Origin: Phytophthora sp. 'mugwort'
Taxonomy: Eukaryota; Oomycota; Peronosporomycetes; Peronosporales; Peronosporaceae
Reading direction: 5' to 3'
DNA length: 64,000 nt
NCBI GenBank assembly: GCA_033558025.1
Contig: JAUCEF010000002.1
Span: forward strand, 434,001 to 498,000
Shown: positions 1 through 12,627 of the stretch, one piece after another
How positions within the stretch are numbered: the stretch's first letter is position 1
Layout: each line of letters starts with the position of its first letter
Notes under the pieces: model-generated
The model's database searches: none
Seen by the model: the letters and a program-made list of their open reading frames with translations, nothing else
What the model was told of the DNA's origin: nothing
Program-made: the position numbers and the translations under genes

Positions 1-166
1 TGTGAACTAACGATATTAGTGTCAGTGTAGGAGGCTGGGAAATTAATAACGTTACGGGGTTGGTAGAGTGGACATCAATGCACCTGTGCACGACGAAAGA
101 AGATTTCTTTCTGTTTGGCTCTAGTAGTGCATCTGATGCGCCTTTGGACTGGCACGTGATTTTGGA

Positions 167-2076
167 GTGTTGGACTCGATGAACAAAGATCTCAAGCACG
201 GACCTGTAGCGCTTGAGTGCTTCACACACGAAGTAACCCTAGACGACAGGAAAAAGGCAGACTGCTGCGGTCTCATTCTGAGATCACGAGCCATCTTCTG
301 GAATGTGCTGAAAGCATATAACGACCAGAATGACAATGGAATTCTCGGTGTCACTGACGGAACGTATCGCTTGCATTTTGGTACGGTATCGGAGCCCTCA
401 AGTGGTTTATTGGTGTACTTACGGAGTGTTATATTGTTTGTTAGGTGGCTGGACTCTAGTTGACTTCGGCACCTACACCACACACCACGAAAAGAAACGC
501 TACTCCAAGATCGTTGTGCCATGGGCGTACATGTTTGTCCGCACCGAGCATCATGTAGCTTACTCTACGATGTTTAAAGTGGTAATGTCGTTTGCATCTC
601 GCTTTTTCGAGATTAACCTCGTGTGGTCGTTTGGCAGCTTGGACCTCAGCCAGTACATCGCTAGTGCTTACAGAGAAATCTGGCCCTCAATTCGGCTGCT
701 AAACTGCTACCCCCATTTGGCACGGAAGTGCGGTGCGGCAGATAAACGTCGTCTACTAGCTGAAAAGGACTTCTACGAGGCCAGCGTAGCGGTCAGTATC
801 AAGCACATGAGTATAGCCCGCACGGAACGCCAGTTCTCGGTCCTGGCACGGCTTTTTCTGGCATAATGGCGTGAGCACGGGGAGAAGGAAATACGCGAGC
901 TGGTTCGAGGAGACGTATTTAGGCTCCACGTGGATGTTCTTGTACTTCCCGGCAGGCATTCCCGGTGTTACTTCATCGCAGAACGCCCTCAAGTCTCACC
1001 ACCAGACCATCAAGATCACGTGCGTTGCCTCTCTGCGTTCCAGCACGGCTGTTGTTTTGAACGACGGTAATCCAAGCATATTGTTTCATGAAGCCTCCCA
1101 ACCACTCCGACAAGATCTGTTTCACTTTAGTGAAGGTTTGCTATACATGGATCGCATGCGCGCTAATTGTCATTAAATACTAACTTTTTTGCGACTGACA
1201 ATGCTTACAGGGGCATGGGCAGCGAGGCTGTCGCCAATGCGAAGCGCTTACTTGACAACAAGAAAAACTACTACCAACTCAAAGCCCCACGCTCTCGAGT
1301 TTTATTTGGTATGCTATTCAACGCAACCAAGTTCATCATCTCCAGCACGAATATCAACGGCGGGAGTATGAACAGAAGCAGAGCACAGCGGTGAGTAGAG
1401 CAATTTAATGTGCTAATGATATCGGATAACTTATTATGTTTGGACAGATACCTGGGCTCGCTGAACGGCAAGCTACCCCAAGACATTTCCTTTCGGAATG
1501 CGGAGCTCTACTGCCTTTCCATTCACCAAGTGAAGCTGCTACACCAGGAGTCAATCGCGAACTTTGTCCCATCCGCTCGTGTTTCGGTTGAAGAGGTGGA
1601 AATTACTAGAATGCTGATACGGCAACTCCTTCAAATGGCATTTTGCATTGTTTCCCCGCAGATCCAGGCTGTCCGACGCAAGTACGCGTGTGATTGTGCG
1701 ATGTTTGCTCAGATAGGACGGCAATGCTCTCATGTCCTCGCCGTCATGGTTCTGCAAAAGGAGATCAACGCGAGTCGACTTCTCGGTACACTGCCAACGA
1801 GAAAAGCAAGTGGAGGTCAAAGGAAGGCAAAACGCTGTCTTGCTAAAGGCAAAGGACGAGCACCAGTTTTCCGTCGATGTATTGATCAAGCGGTACCTGA
1901 AGCAGCTCATGTCTCCACTTCACTGGCAAGTCATGCGGGATTTCGACATCAGGACCAAGGCTGGAGTGTCCAAACACGAGATCTTCCGTGGAACGATAGT
2001 GTCGTGGGGTGATAACGACGGCGTCTACTACTGGGCACTCGAGTTTTCGAAGCTCAAGAAAACTCCTAAGACTTGA
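167..2076 (+). pseudogene. MULE-type (Mutator-like) transposase, decayed
   Basis: Pieces in several frames read as one Mutator-like transposase. A core stretch containing TDGTYRLHFG is followed, after an apparent intron at about 381-442 (GTACGG...TTGTTAG), by GWTLVDFGTY and the segment ending LLNCYPHLARKCG near 730. The next piece (about 871-1170) carries SQNALKSHHQTIKITC in another frame, so at least one frameshift lies near 866-890. At 1689-1733 the motif CDC-x9-CSH fits the SWIM zinc finger (CxCx(n)CxH) that follows the catalytic core in MULEs. No ATG-to-stop reading survives. The 5' end probably lies at or beyond the left edge of the window, and terminal inverted repeats were not found. 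Confidence 0.75.
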
Positions 2077-3039
2077 GTGCCAAGAACTTGCTGAGTGCAC
2101 CTACGGAGCGTACATTCAAGGTGTAGATGTTACTGGGCTCTCTTCAGGCGAAGCTGTCGTCTAAATCTCAATGACAAAGGAAAATTTGCGTGCAATCAAA
2201 AGTTATACCTAGCAATTGTATTATTGCCGAACTTGATTTTCCTCAGGTCCCAATAGCACACTTTGTAGCCTGACCACCTTGCTGACCCGCTTATCTGCTG
2301 CGAAGACTCGGTGAGCATCCTTTTTCTTCTGCGTCCTTGACAAGCCACAAAAAACTCGATGATACCATGCTGATGGCAGACTAAAAATTAAATTGGTGGA
2401 CGCGTGAGTGCGGTACTGTACCCTGTATGCAATGACATAGAGTGCACGGTGTTACTTACTGCACATTAGGAGTTCTCGATGCAAGTGTTGCGTACGAAAG
2501 GCTAAGGTTACATATATTGAACAGAGTAGTTGGGTGGGTGCGAAGGCGGCCGTTGATATCCAATAGGAGCGATTGGTGGCAGGCGCGAAAACGCGAGGAG
2601 CGTTTACATAATGCGAAAGCAGCCGCACTTGGCGAGGCGAGGAGGACGATCTCGAAACGACAGGAAGTGGGTACCGAGAACGAATGAATACAATTCATCA
2701 GCCATTCGGACCTCCGAAAGAGCTACCATAGAGGGATGAAATGACCTATGTGTCAGAGAAGGGTAGGGTTTAAATATAGGCACCCAGTCTGTTAGAAAGC
2801 TTTCACAAAACCCCTCCTCGTACGTAGGGCCCTAAGATGGAGAGCGTTTGGGCAGCAAAGCACAATACTAAAATGTTTTTGACCCCACGCTTAACCTGTG
2901 CTCACTGCAATTAGTATCACGATGTTTTAGTGAACCTACTATTTATATAAATATGTTAGCCCTTTCCCTGAAAAAAAACGATGAGAAGTAGGAATGGAAA
3001 AAAAATAGCTGGAATAAACTGTAATAAATTGCTTTGCTT
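2077..3039. other. Intergenic, no gene seen
   Basis: About 960 bases between the MULE remnant and the 3' end of the DENN gene. Short open frames near 2442-2698 on both strands lack recognisable motifs, so I do not call them genes. The part next to the DENN stop codon is AT-rich (about 2935-3030) and probably holds its 3' UTR. Confidence 0.5.
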
Positions 3040-6000
3040 CTAATCCACCAAATCACCCGTGCGCCGACCCTCAAGTCGCTTTCGGGCTGCATTTACTAGC
3101 CGAAAGGCATCAACATCCCCGTCATGAAATGATGGTGACGTGACAATTGAAGTTGTCGACGCTTCCGATGATATTCCTAGCGAGGACAACGACGATATCG
3201 GCCGAGTTGGGTGTACCACAACGTTACTTGCTGAAGATTCAAGTTCCCCAAAGTCGCTGAGGTCTTCGAGAAGGTCGTCGTAGAGTTTCCCATTAAATGC
3301 AGGAAATCCATCTCCAGACAAACTTGAGTATGCATAATCTCTCGGTGGTAGGGGAGCCTGGAGAACTTGACAGCGCTGCGCTTTGGTCACATCCTCAATA
3401 ACTTCAGAATTCCTCCGCAACATCCCTTTGGCTCGAACGACTTTCCAGTATTGTTCAGGTTCCGTCCCACTAGAAGTATCACTAGAGAGAAAAAAATGTG
3501 TGCAAATAAATATAGGTATAAAGAGGAAACACTATCAATGCTGCTTCAATTCACTCACCAGATTCCCCAAATGCTCTCAATGGAGCGCTGAAAAAGCTGG
3601 GTTTGGAATAAATGCGTGCAAAAGTCTCGGAGGCTCGGGTGCATGGCTAAGAAACCCCGTTCGTCAAAAACTACCGTGGTTGTTGAGCTGTTCCCTGATG
3701 TTGCTGTCCCCGCTGGAGTTTTTGTGCAGTGCTTACGGACCTCCTTGAGAATCCTGTTTTTTTTTTACAACGATCATAAAATATATAACAAGAAAGTCAG
3801 AAATGAACCATACGATAGAAACCAACCCTATACACAACTAACCGCGTCGCGAACGATGAAAATAGTGTCTGTATCTCACTCCACCTCTCGGTCAAATCCT
3901 CGTGCCGATTTAGTACCTGCCCCACTTCAACGTCCGAAGGTTGCGAAGGTTCAAACGTTGTCGGAATTGGCCGCTCATCAGTGCTAGGACCGCGTCCAAA
4001 GCTGTGTCGGGATCGCTGACTAGCAGGCCAAATCGAGAGTTTACGGAGTGTATGCAGGAGCTTCCGTGATTTCACGTCGGTGAGAGTTGGTAGCTCCTCG
4101 CTAGGTGGAATTCGGATGTCGTTGTTGTCGAGATCAACTAAGATGACTCCCTCAGCCAGCAGGCGCTCTAGCCGTTGATCCGAGCGAATTCCCATGAAGA
4201 ATGGTACAGGTGCACAGATAAACTCAACTAAAGACTAAAATAACCACAAGATATGATTAAAATGCGCAAGGAGCATCGAAAATGTTTAATATATAGCGTG
4301 GGTAAAATACAAGTTTGTCTTACCAACGGAAGAAGCGGGATATATACTTGCTGGCACTCGAAAGGATGAAGCAATGCTCGTAAAGTCTCTGCAACATGTG
4401 TCAAGATTGGCCGGTTGGCTGAGCTTAGCACAACTTTCTTTTCGGTCAGCAAGTAGCCATAAATCTGTAAATAATGCATGACAGGGCAATGTAAGTAAGA
4501 AAATACACGACATTCGGTTATGCTGCCAGACCTTCAATATGTTGTCAGGATTGAGACACTGGAAAAGAATAGTGAAGTCGACTTCAGTGGGAGAAAATAG
4601 AGGCAGATTTGATGGGAATCCAGACAGGAGACAAGTCGTATCGGCAAGTTTGAAGACCGTATGTGTCACATTTGCGGTCGGAAGGGGAGTTCGCTCGAGA
4701 AAGTTGAATATAATCGACTCCAGAGGAACCATCGTTGAACTCGCAAGTGAAAGTCGATAGAGATACATCAGAAAGCATTGGAAAGTCTGGAATAAAGGAG
4801 AGCTGGATAGGATACAGAGACACTTAGGCGCGTAGCACTTCCACTTGGGTTGTCCCTGCTGAATATCCTTCAAGCTAATCCAAGAGGGTAAATTCGCGGT
4901 TCTGCCCTTTTCCGCCGCAGAGATGAGCGAAAGTACATCCATTGGGTATTTTTCTTCACAAAAATGGAGACATGATCCATAGGAGCGTACTCCCTTGATA
5001 TCTGTAGGTTGTGCACAATTAGCTTAACGTAATAAAGCGTTAGAAAATCGGACACGTACCAGTGAGCACAATGTCGAACGTCCTCGGAGAGAAAGGTTCT
5101 GTGCTAAGGTAGATATCGTCAGGGAAACAGAATTTTGACAACTCTTCAGGTAGACTAGCGCGTGAAGGCAACATATCGATCACTTGAGACTCGAGTCGAA
5201 TATCTGACGGCGAAATTGAGTTGCTGACGTCTACACCTGCCGTTTTCGTCATTTTCCCACCCAATACAACAACGCAATCCGCGACTCCCGTGCGCTTTGC
5301 CCGTAGCCGGTCTCGCTCGCTTGACGAGCTTGTTGAGGTTTTGCGCTGCTAAATCAATATTCATAATGGAATAATGATTAAATATAAATAAAGAATATAT
5401 ATCGGGTCAAATGATTTGGTTCCAGGCACGTACGTTGGTCGTCAACGATTTTACACTGGAATGTTTTCGTGGATACATGCAATCTCCAGAAAAGATGGAA
5501 ATGTTGTGTGCTCCGGTATGTTTCGCTGTCAGCAGATCAATAATCTCGCAAAATGCTACGGGGTCTGGGCACAAAAAGACACCAACAAAAAAAATTAGAT
5601 CATGGAAAAATAATTTTCTCCCCTCACAAGCAATATTGCAGTGTACCTGCTTCAGCGAGCCAACAGAAGTATTGTAGAACCCCTCGCTCTGTTAACCCGG
5701 TGTCTTGGTGGTCGAAATTCTCGACTAACCATTGGAAGGACTCGGTAGATACAGCGCTATGGCCGCACGCTCTGCTTAGCAGTGTGAGCTCCGGTTGTAG
5801 AAGCACACCTTTTTTGTCAGAATCAAACTCGCCAAACGCTGCAGCTAACACAAAGCGGTAGAACGGTGCGATAATCTCTTCCTGGTCGTGCAGAACATCT
5901 CCTTCTACTGACAATGACGGCTGAGTTTCAGCGATAAAGAATTTGCGTCGAGCAGCTAACACTCCACGGATATAGCTGCGTTTTTCAATAAGAATACGGG

Positions 6001-8587
6001 ATTCCACGACATTTTCGTGAGTCTGTTCACAGGCCTCTAGATTTACCAACGAATTCTCCAACAACTGCTTCTCAGCCTCACAACCTCTCGGAAGGTGTGT
6101 TGCAAGCTTGAATTGCACCATTGCCATACTATGATAAAGGCGTCTTCTCGAGAAGTTAAGTCCCCCTTTGGATTGCTGCAACAGGAAGCGGAACATCCTC
6201 TTGGCTTCACAGTAGAATTCACTAGGCAACGACGCTTGTGACAGAACAATTGCGCTTGTAAAGAAGACGTCGCTAGTCGTCTTTCGCTCGTCAATTTGTC
6301 TTGCTTCTTCGAGTTTGCTACCCAGCTCATAATCAGCAATGACCTTTTTATTGTGCGCGATCACGTCACCATATGCCGTTAAACAGTTGGCGCGGAGATA
6401 CAGACAGTTTAAATATCTTTCAAACAGTGCACTAGCTGTCCAGGCTTCGCTTTCCTCTCCAGTTTCCCCAACGTCATTAAACCTGTCATCTTCACTGCCA
6501 CTGTCAGAGTCGGTAGCACGAGCAGCAGTAACCAACGCACTTAATTCATCGCTAGCTTGAGTAAGTTTGCCGAATGCAAGTGACAGTGTCTCCATGGCTA
6601 AATCCAGTGTAAATAATGTCGATCCGTCTCGCCAAGTGTCCGACGTTGTGGTGAACACACGCGCATTCGTGACGTAAAAGAGTTCTTCGTAGCTATAAAC
6701 TTTAGTTGTGCTTTTTAGTACTTGAGACGCGAAGACGTACAAGGAGCGACCAAAGCGCGCGAGGAATTTGGCACGGAGCTGGGAAGATGCTTCCACGTGG
6801 TTGATGACATCGGAGTATTTTTCGCCCGCTGAGACCCAAACATCTAGCATATGAGGCACTGCATCAGGACCATCCGGTCGATTCGCAAGGGAATGACGCT
6901 GTAATTCTCCTGCTAAGAAGGCGTAAATCTCGTCGGCTTCGTTTGATAGAGCGTTTAATTGTTCCAGCTCACGTTTTTTCTGTTCCGCGAGCACTTGCGG
7001 GTCTACCTGACGAATAGATGACCGTTGGACAGGTGAGCTTGAGCTCGACTCGCTGTCGTATACAGAATCGTCAACATTTCCATTGTCAACGGAGTCCAAA
7101 TTCCACGTCAACTCAGGTTCAAAGTCAGCATGATCGAGTGTATCTGATTCTAGCTCTTGATTCGTGCTTGGAGACTGATCAATCACTGGGTTTTGTCTCT
7201 TGTGTATTTTCAAGAACAAAGCACAATTGCTTTGGTAGTCAATGAGCGAGTCTTCTCGGTGCATCTTGTAGAATTCAAGCAGAAAGTGCACGCGCGCTCG
7301 ATTAAACTCGATGTTCTTCTTTACGAGAGCGCCACCTTTCGCCCCCAAATTGTTCGACACGTGGTGGAGAAGTGCTTTTAGAGATTGAACACCTAATTTG
7401 CTAGTTAATAGCAAATTGGAGCAGTCTGGCGGCATTTTTTCCTTTATTTTGACGAGACGGGGAATGGCAAGAAGAGCGAGGTAGCCTAAAACGTCGATCA
7501 TTTTCCCACATGTGATCTCCAGCGTCGGAGCTCTAAAATTTGAGATCACGTTACGATCTGAAATTTCTTCTTTAGCTGGTGAATCTTCCGGCCTTTGACT
7601 AGTTGATTCCACAAACTCAGTCATTTGCTCCTTCTGATAGTTGCGACAATAGCGCATGAAAAGCTTGCATACTTCTGTCGAGGAAATCGGTACCGTTGTT
7701 GGTACCATATCCCGCACAAATCGATGAAACTCGTGGAATCCCAATACACAGCGATGGTGAGCAAGGCCAACATTCGAACTGTAGGAGGTGGCAAGATCTG
7801 CAATTGATTTCGTGAAGCGCTGAGCGACACACTTCACCTTTTCCCGCTCCATAAGCTCGTCAATTTGAGTCCACGACAAGGTATCAACACTAGCTGCAGC
7901 CTGCTCCATTTCATGGTACGGAATAACATACCCATGAGCGAGTTTCTCCAGCGATCGCTCCTTGGACGACTCTTTCGGGTGCATGAAACACGCAACGTCC
8001 ACTAGTGCATCAAGAAACTCATTAAAGTCCGCGCCTGCCATTCCATCCCCAGTGTTACTGATATTCGACTGAGCTCCTCGGAACGCTAGCGTCACACGTT
8101 TATCGAAAAACAGCTTCTTCTTTTGTTGATAAATTGTCTTGGACGTAGCTTTCTGTAGAATTTGTTTGAACTGAAAACTTGTGATGCGAAGTGTGCGGCT
8201 TTGACGGTTTTGCAAAGTTGTAAAGACAAACAAGTCGAAAAGTTGGTCGTGGATCCAGAAAGGATCCAATCTTCTCAAGCTGGCCGAGTTTCTGGCTGGT
8301 AGTTGCGCTGGGCGTCCTCGTCGTCGGAGCTTCAGAATTGCAGGGTGGAAATTCGACAACTCCAGTGGTTTGTCATCGGTTAAGACATTGTCAAGCTCGT
8401 CGCATAGTTCGTACTTGTTGGTTTTAAGCTGCCAATACCGACCCACGTCGTGCTTCAGGTGCTCCACCAAGTAGTCAAATGGAACCCAGCCAACGTATTC
8501 TCGCAGACATGCAGCCTCAGATCCATCCGCTTGACGCTTCGATGCCTCATTTGCAGTTGGAATTACTACGACGTGCACTTTACTCAT
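3040..8587 (-). CDS. EF-hand-like / DENN domain protein (Rab GEF candidate), 8 exons
   Basis: Exons on the minus strand are 8587-5647, 5564-5434, 5348-5060, 5001-4532, 4464-4324, 4234-3843, 3753-3559 and 3481-3040. All phases close, giving about 1666 residues. The N-terminal ~980 residues match no family I can name. They end in an EF-hand-like pair (EFDSDKKGVL and NFDHQDTGLTERG). The C-terminal part is a tripartite DENN module: uDENN (VADCVVVLGGKM, FCFPDDIYL, then DIKGVRSYGSCLHF across a splice), cDENN (ESIIFNFLERTPLP, TEVDFTILFQCLNPDNIL, YGYLLTEKKVVLSSAN, LLHPFECQQVYIPLLP) and dDENN (FFMGIRSD, EGVILVDLDNNDIRIP). DENN proteins usually activate Rab GTPases on membranes. The first ATG in frame is at 8587. 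The exon 1-2 and 2-3 joins link two pieces that could be mistaken for separate genes. Confidence 0.85.
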
Positions 8588-8984
8588 TTTAAACTGTGGA
8601 TATGGACGAGCTCTCGCGGAACGTCGGAGCTTAATCTCTATTTTCTGCTGTGTGGGCACGAAACTGCTCTAAGCTGGGTGCGATGGGACTTTGCTGCAAT
8701 GAATAAAAGATAACGACCAAGAAGTAGCAGAAAGTCACGAGATCCAGATGGACAGACCTACGTCTTGTGACTATTAGCAGTACGGACTAAATGTTCCTAA
8801 ATGTCACGGCCTATTTTGTATGTATAGATCTCTATCACACATTTGCGCAACGAACGAACGGGGTATTGACCGCCAAGAGTTGTGCCGGCTTCGGTAATAG
8901 AAAATAATGCACGGTACGTCAACCAAATGGCTGCAGCTCATCGTTTAGAAAATGAGTTTGTGCTGCTAATGGGACTAAAACAAT
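8588..8984. other. Intergenic; promoter side of the DENN gene
   Basis: About 400 bases between two genes on the minus strand. Read on the minus strand, TTCATTGCAGCAAAG at about 8690-8704 resembles a weak initiator for the DENN gene about 100 bases further on. No open frame of interest was seen. Confidence 0.35.
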
Positions 8985-10898
8985 TTAGTAGTCGGCATTG
9001 TCATCGTCAACTGCACCACAAGCCGATCCCTTTTTCGCCTGGTTAATTTTTCTTCGTAACTCATCGCTGAGGGAATTGTAGCGACCAAAGTCTTCTCCAT
9101 CGAGCTCAGACGCGTTGTCGTAGTCCTTTAAATCATCGTATTTCCCGCAATAGGAGTCAGTTGTTTTGCCAATTGAGTCCCAGGGATTCGCATTGGGCTG
9201 ACGCTGCCACCGAAGAAAGAGCTGAGAACAGACGACCGCAGCAATGACGAATCCAGCATACAGAAATATCGTCCACTGAGACTCGGATGTCTCTCTTTCT
9301 TCAGGGAGAAGGCAATGAAATAGAGAAAATGTGCCTTGGTCATTGATAAAGGCGAGATGGGATCCCATATTCCCTTCTGAAAATGCCACTCGAGGGCCCT
9401 TAGTTGGATTAATGGGCTTGTTCAGACGAGTTGAGCATAGCTCAGAGAGGGAGGCGCCATTTCGCTGCGTTTTGGACACATTGAAGACGGTAATTCCTTG
9501 GTAACTTGCCGCGATAATATACCTCTTTGTTGTGATAAGCATTACTGAAGACATATCACGAGAAGGCCTTGTGACAGTGGATCTAGAGAGTAGTCGACAA
9601 GCCTGTGCTTCAGCAGGAGCTCCGACATTTACTGCGTACTCAAGGATATCTCCTTGTTCAGTGCCTGCGTACATAATTCCGGGCTGCATTGCGTCAAAAG
9701 CAATGGAAGACACTCCCGCTGATGAACCTGGGCACGTGTGAAAAACGGAGCCTTGAGCGCGTGTCATTGAGGAAACGATAATGTCTGTCGTATTGCTGAA
9801 AGCCAAGAGATTTCTTCTCGTTTCCATCACTGAGATCGAGGATTTGGTCTGCACTTGACGCAAACTCGTCCCATTTAACGAAAGAAAATTGATAGCTCCG
9901 TCGATTTGAGCGATTGCCACGACCATTTGACTAGAGGATCTTGCAATAGCTATAGCAGAAGCCTTCGCAGATAACTCGAGAACTCGATATTTGCTGACAC
10001 TCAGCGTAAATTCAGGCCCAACCGAAATGGTGAACATCGACGGGTGATCCATCTTCGTCTCTTGACCAGAAATGCCGATTTCTGCGCTATCACTGCTCGT
10101 CTCAAGGATGTTCAACTCGTATATCATAACTACTGGACTCTCATACGTTACTACAAGATATCGTTGACCCTCTTGCGATTCGAGTGCAATTTGTTTGATC
10201 CCCTGCTTCAGTGTATCAACCCGCAGAAGTTCCTTCATCCCCGACGTATAGAAAATAACTACACCGCTCCGATACGCGACTGCAATGAGCTCCCCTGCGC
10301 TCCCAGTTTTCATTTTCATCATCTTCATATCTGCCACCTCTTCTTCCAACTGAATCGATGCTCTCTCGACAAAGTACGTGTCAAAGTTCCTCGCTGTCGA
10401 GTCCGCTAGCGACTCGGCGATCGCAGCGTCCAGCTTCCTCTCAATGATATCCGCGACGTCCACCGAGCGCTTTCTCCTTGTCATGTCTCCGCTGGCTTCT
10501 ATCTTCACCTCTTTCTGCTCTTGTAGCCAAGCACGACGCAGTTCCTGCAGCACCTGCAGCTTCTTCTCCTGCAGCTTCATCATCTGCTCCACGGCCTCCA
10601 GTTCACGCTGAAACGTCGTCAGTACAGTCACAATGTTGGTATCTTCTTGTAGATCAGTAGGAACATCATTCTTTCTGATTCTAGCAGCACTTTCAGCTTC
10701 ATTTGCCATTGCATCACTCGAAAACACTCGAGTTTCTCCATATTTAGCGTCCGCAACAGCCTCCAGCAGCCGATTCTCTTCCAGTATGGAGCCGTCTGCG
10801 TCCAGTGCGACCTCAATCTCTCTTGCACTAATTTCAAGAGAACCATAGGCCAATATGCACAGACCAATAAGCAGCAGAACTCTCAAGACTACGCGCAT
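8985..10898 (-). CDS. Type I membrane protein with propeller-like luminal region
   Basis: Intronless, 637 residues from the ATG at 10898. In-frame codons upstream exist, but MRVVLRVLLLIGLCILAYG is a clear signal peptide and decides the start. A coiled-coil segment follows (about residues 90-125, rich in Glu, Gln and Lys). A long beta-rich region contains repeated strand-like blocks (ELIAVAYRSGVVIFYTSG, IMYAGTEQGDILEYAV, IIAASYQGITVFNV) that look like blades of a propeller. A single membrane segment lies near the C terminus (FLYAGFVIAAVVCSQLFL), followed by an acidic, polar cytosolic tail of about 75 residues. I recognise no family. The topology suggests a secretory-pathway or surface protein with its propeller in the lumen or outside. 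It diverges from RAD51. Confidence 0.75.
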   Translation of the reverse strand: MRVVLRVLLLIGLCILAYGSLEISAREIEVALDADGSILEENRLLEAVADAKYGETRVFSSDAMANEAESAARIRKNDVPTDLQEDTNIVTVLTTFQRELEAVEQMMKLQEKKLQVLQELRRAWLQEQKEVKIEASGDMTRRKRSVDVADIIERKLDAAIAESLADSTARNFDTYFVERASIQLEEEVADMKMMKMKTGSAGELIAVAYRSGVVIFYTSGMKELLRVDTLKQGIKQIALESQEGQRYLVVTYESPVVMIYELNILETSSDSAEIGISGQETKMDHPSMFTISVGPEFTLSVSKYRVLELSAKASAIAIARSSSQMVVAIAQIDGAINFLSLNGTSLRQVQTKSSISVMETRRNLLAFSNTTDIIVSSMTRAQGSVFHTCPGSSAGVSSIAFDAMQPGIMYAGTEQGDILEYAVNVGAPAEAQACRLLSRSTVTRPSRDMSSVMLITTKRYIIAASYQGITVFNVSKTQRNGASLSELCSTRLNKPINPTKGPRVAFSEGNMGSHLAFINDQGTFSLFHCLLPEERETSESQWTIFLYAGFVIAAVVCSQLFLRWQRQPNANPWDSIGKTTDSYCGKYDDLKDYDNASELDGEDFGRYNSLSDELRRKINQAKKGSACGAVDDDNADY

Positions 10899-11140
10899 AT
10901 CTCTCCAGCCGTAGCAAACGCGTCGTTTCAAGATACAGGGATCAAACATTGGCGGCGTTAAGTACGATTCGTGCGTGATGGTCCTGATCCAAAATGTTTT
11001 TGGCGGGAGAGTGTACACGCGTCACGAAACTATCATAGGGCACAGAACATTTTGTGCATTCTTCTGGAAGTCATCACAGTAGGAAGAGAGAGTCCAAGGA
11101 GCAGCAACGCACCAGCAGCGAGAGCGCAGTTAGCGTCAAG
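10899..11140. promoter_or_regulatory. Divergent promoter region between the membrane-protein gene and RAD51
   Basis: Only 242 bases separate the two start codons, so both promoters must lie here or overlap the 5' UTRs. No perfect oomycete initiator was found. GCATTCTTCTGG near 11055 on the plus strand is the closest match for RAD51. Confidence 0.45.
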
Positions 11141-12627
11141 ATGAACGAACAATACCAGGAGGAGGAGCAGGACATGGGCGTGGAGGAGCACGAGATGGTA
11201 GGACACGCCTCGATCCCAGTTAAGCTCGAAGCTTGTAGTGCACCTGGAATTTGTATGGTCAAGTGCAAATTCACCGCTGACGAATTTAATTGCGTATTTC
11301 CCTTCTTATGAATTATAATAATTATCAAAATGTAGCAAGGCCCGCGTCTTGTGAACATCCTGGAACAGGTTGGCATCAACGCCACGGACGTCAATAAGCT
11401 TAAAGAGGCCGGCATGCACACAGTGGACGCTGTGGCCATGGCCACAAAGAAGCAGCTCGTGGGCATCAAGGGCATCAGCGAGGTTAAGGCTGAGAAGATG
11501 CTCAAGGCTGCACGCGAGATGGTCAACGTGGGTTTCACCACGGTGCGGAGTTTTTATCTATAGAGTGACGGCGAAGCCCATGCCGTTTTCTACATTATAT
11601 ACTAATATTGCTATGAGTTATTGTTTTTTTTTGTTAGGCTGCAGACGTGTTGGAGAGCAGGAAAGATTTAATTACACTGTCGACGGGCTCTAATGCCGTG
11701 GATGAACTGCTGAAAGGTGGCATCGAGACCGGGTCAATCACAGAGATGTTCGGAGAGTTTCGAACAGGCAAGACGCAGCTGTGCCATCAACTCTGCGTGA
11801 CGTGCCAGCTGCCGGTGGATCGAGGTGGCGGTGAGGGCAAAGCGCTGTTTATCGACACGGAAGGCACCTTCCGACCTCAGAGACTGCAGGCTATTGCAGA
11901 GCGATATGGACTTGATGGAGACAGCGTGTTGGACAACGTGGCGTTCGCTCGCGCGTACAACTCCGAGCACCAGATGCAGCTGCTGATTCAGGCGTCAGCT
12001 ATGATGGCTGAGTCTCGGTTCGCTCTCGTAATTGTTGATAGTGCGACGGCACTGTTTAGAACAGACTACTCGGGTCGTGGCGAGCTGGCGGCTCGACAGC
12101 AGGAACTGGCCAAGTATGTTGAGTGCGTTTTGTCGGAGAAGGTTAAACCCGGTATACTTACGAGTTTGTTTTTCTTGTTTGTGCTAGGTTCCTGCGCGCT
12201 CTCACAAGAATGGCCGACGAGTTCGGGGTTGCAGTTGTGATCACAAACCAGGTTTGTCATTAAGTGATCACGGTTAATCACCTGGTTCTGAATAGGACAC
12301 TAACGAATCGCTCCATTTGTATTAATATTGGTAGATGACTGCAAATCCAGATTCCGGCATGTTTGCTAAGGACCCGCTCCAGCCTATTGGTGGCAATATC
12401 ATGGCTCATGCGTCTTGCACCAGGTATAGTCGCTGTATCAAACAGGCAAGTGTTCTCTAAAGACTGACATTTGATGGTAATCTTGTGATATATCACTGTG
12501 CAGACTTCGCCTAAAGAAGGGTCGTGGCGAGAATCGCGTCATGAAGGTAGTGGACTCACCGATCCTTCCAGAATCGGAGGCTATCTACTCCATCACGGAG
12601 CAAGGCATTCAGGACGAACTCAACTAG
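11141..12627 (+). CDS. RAD51: RAD51 recombinase, 6 exons
   Basis: Exons 11141-11197, 11336-11542, 11638-12113, 12188-12251, 12335-12423 and 12504-12627 join in phase to 338 residues, the usual RAD51 length. RAD51 forms filaments on single-stranded DNA and drives strand exchange in homologous recombination. Visible are the N-terminal helix-hairpin-helix region ([19 protein letters not shown]), Walker [10 protein letters not shown] (residues 127-135), [15 protein letters not shown], Walker [23 protein letters not shown], the L2-side segment GVAVVITNQ and [25 protein letters not shown] and SGRGEL favour RAD51 over the meiotic paralogue DMC1. All introns are 70-140 bases. The exon 3 join restores AKFLRAL across a GTATGT donor. 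The gene appears intact. Confidence 0.95.

Noticed and set aside
4286..4942. Reading this stretch as a stand-alone 218-residue membrane protein
   Set aside because: It is exon 4 of the DENN gene read through its intron. The hydrophobic tail after LKV is intron sequence.
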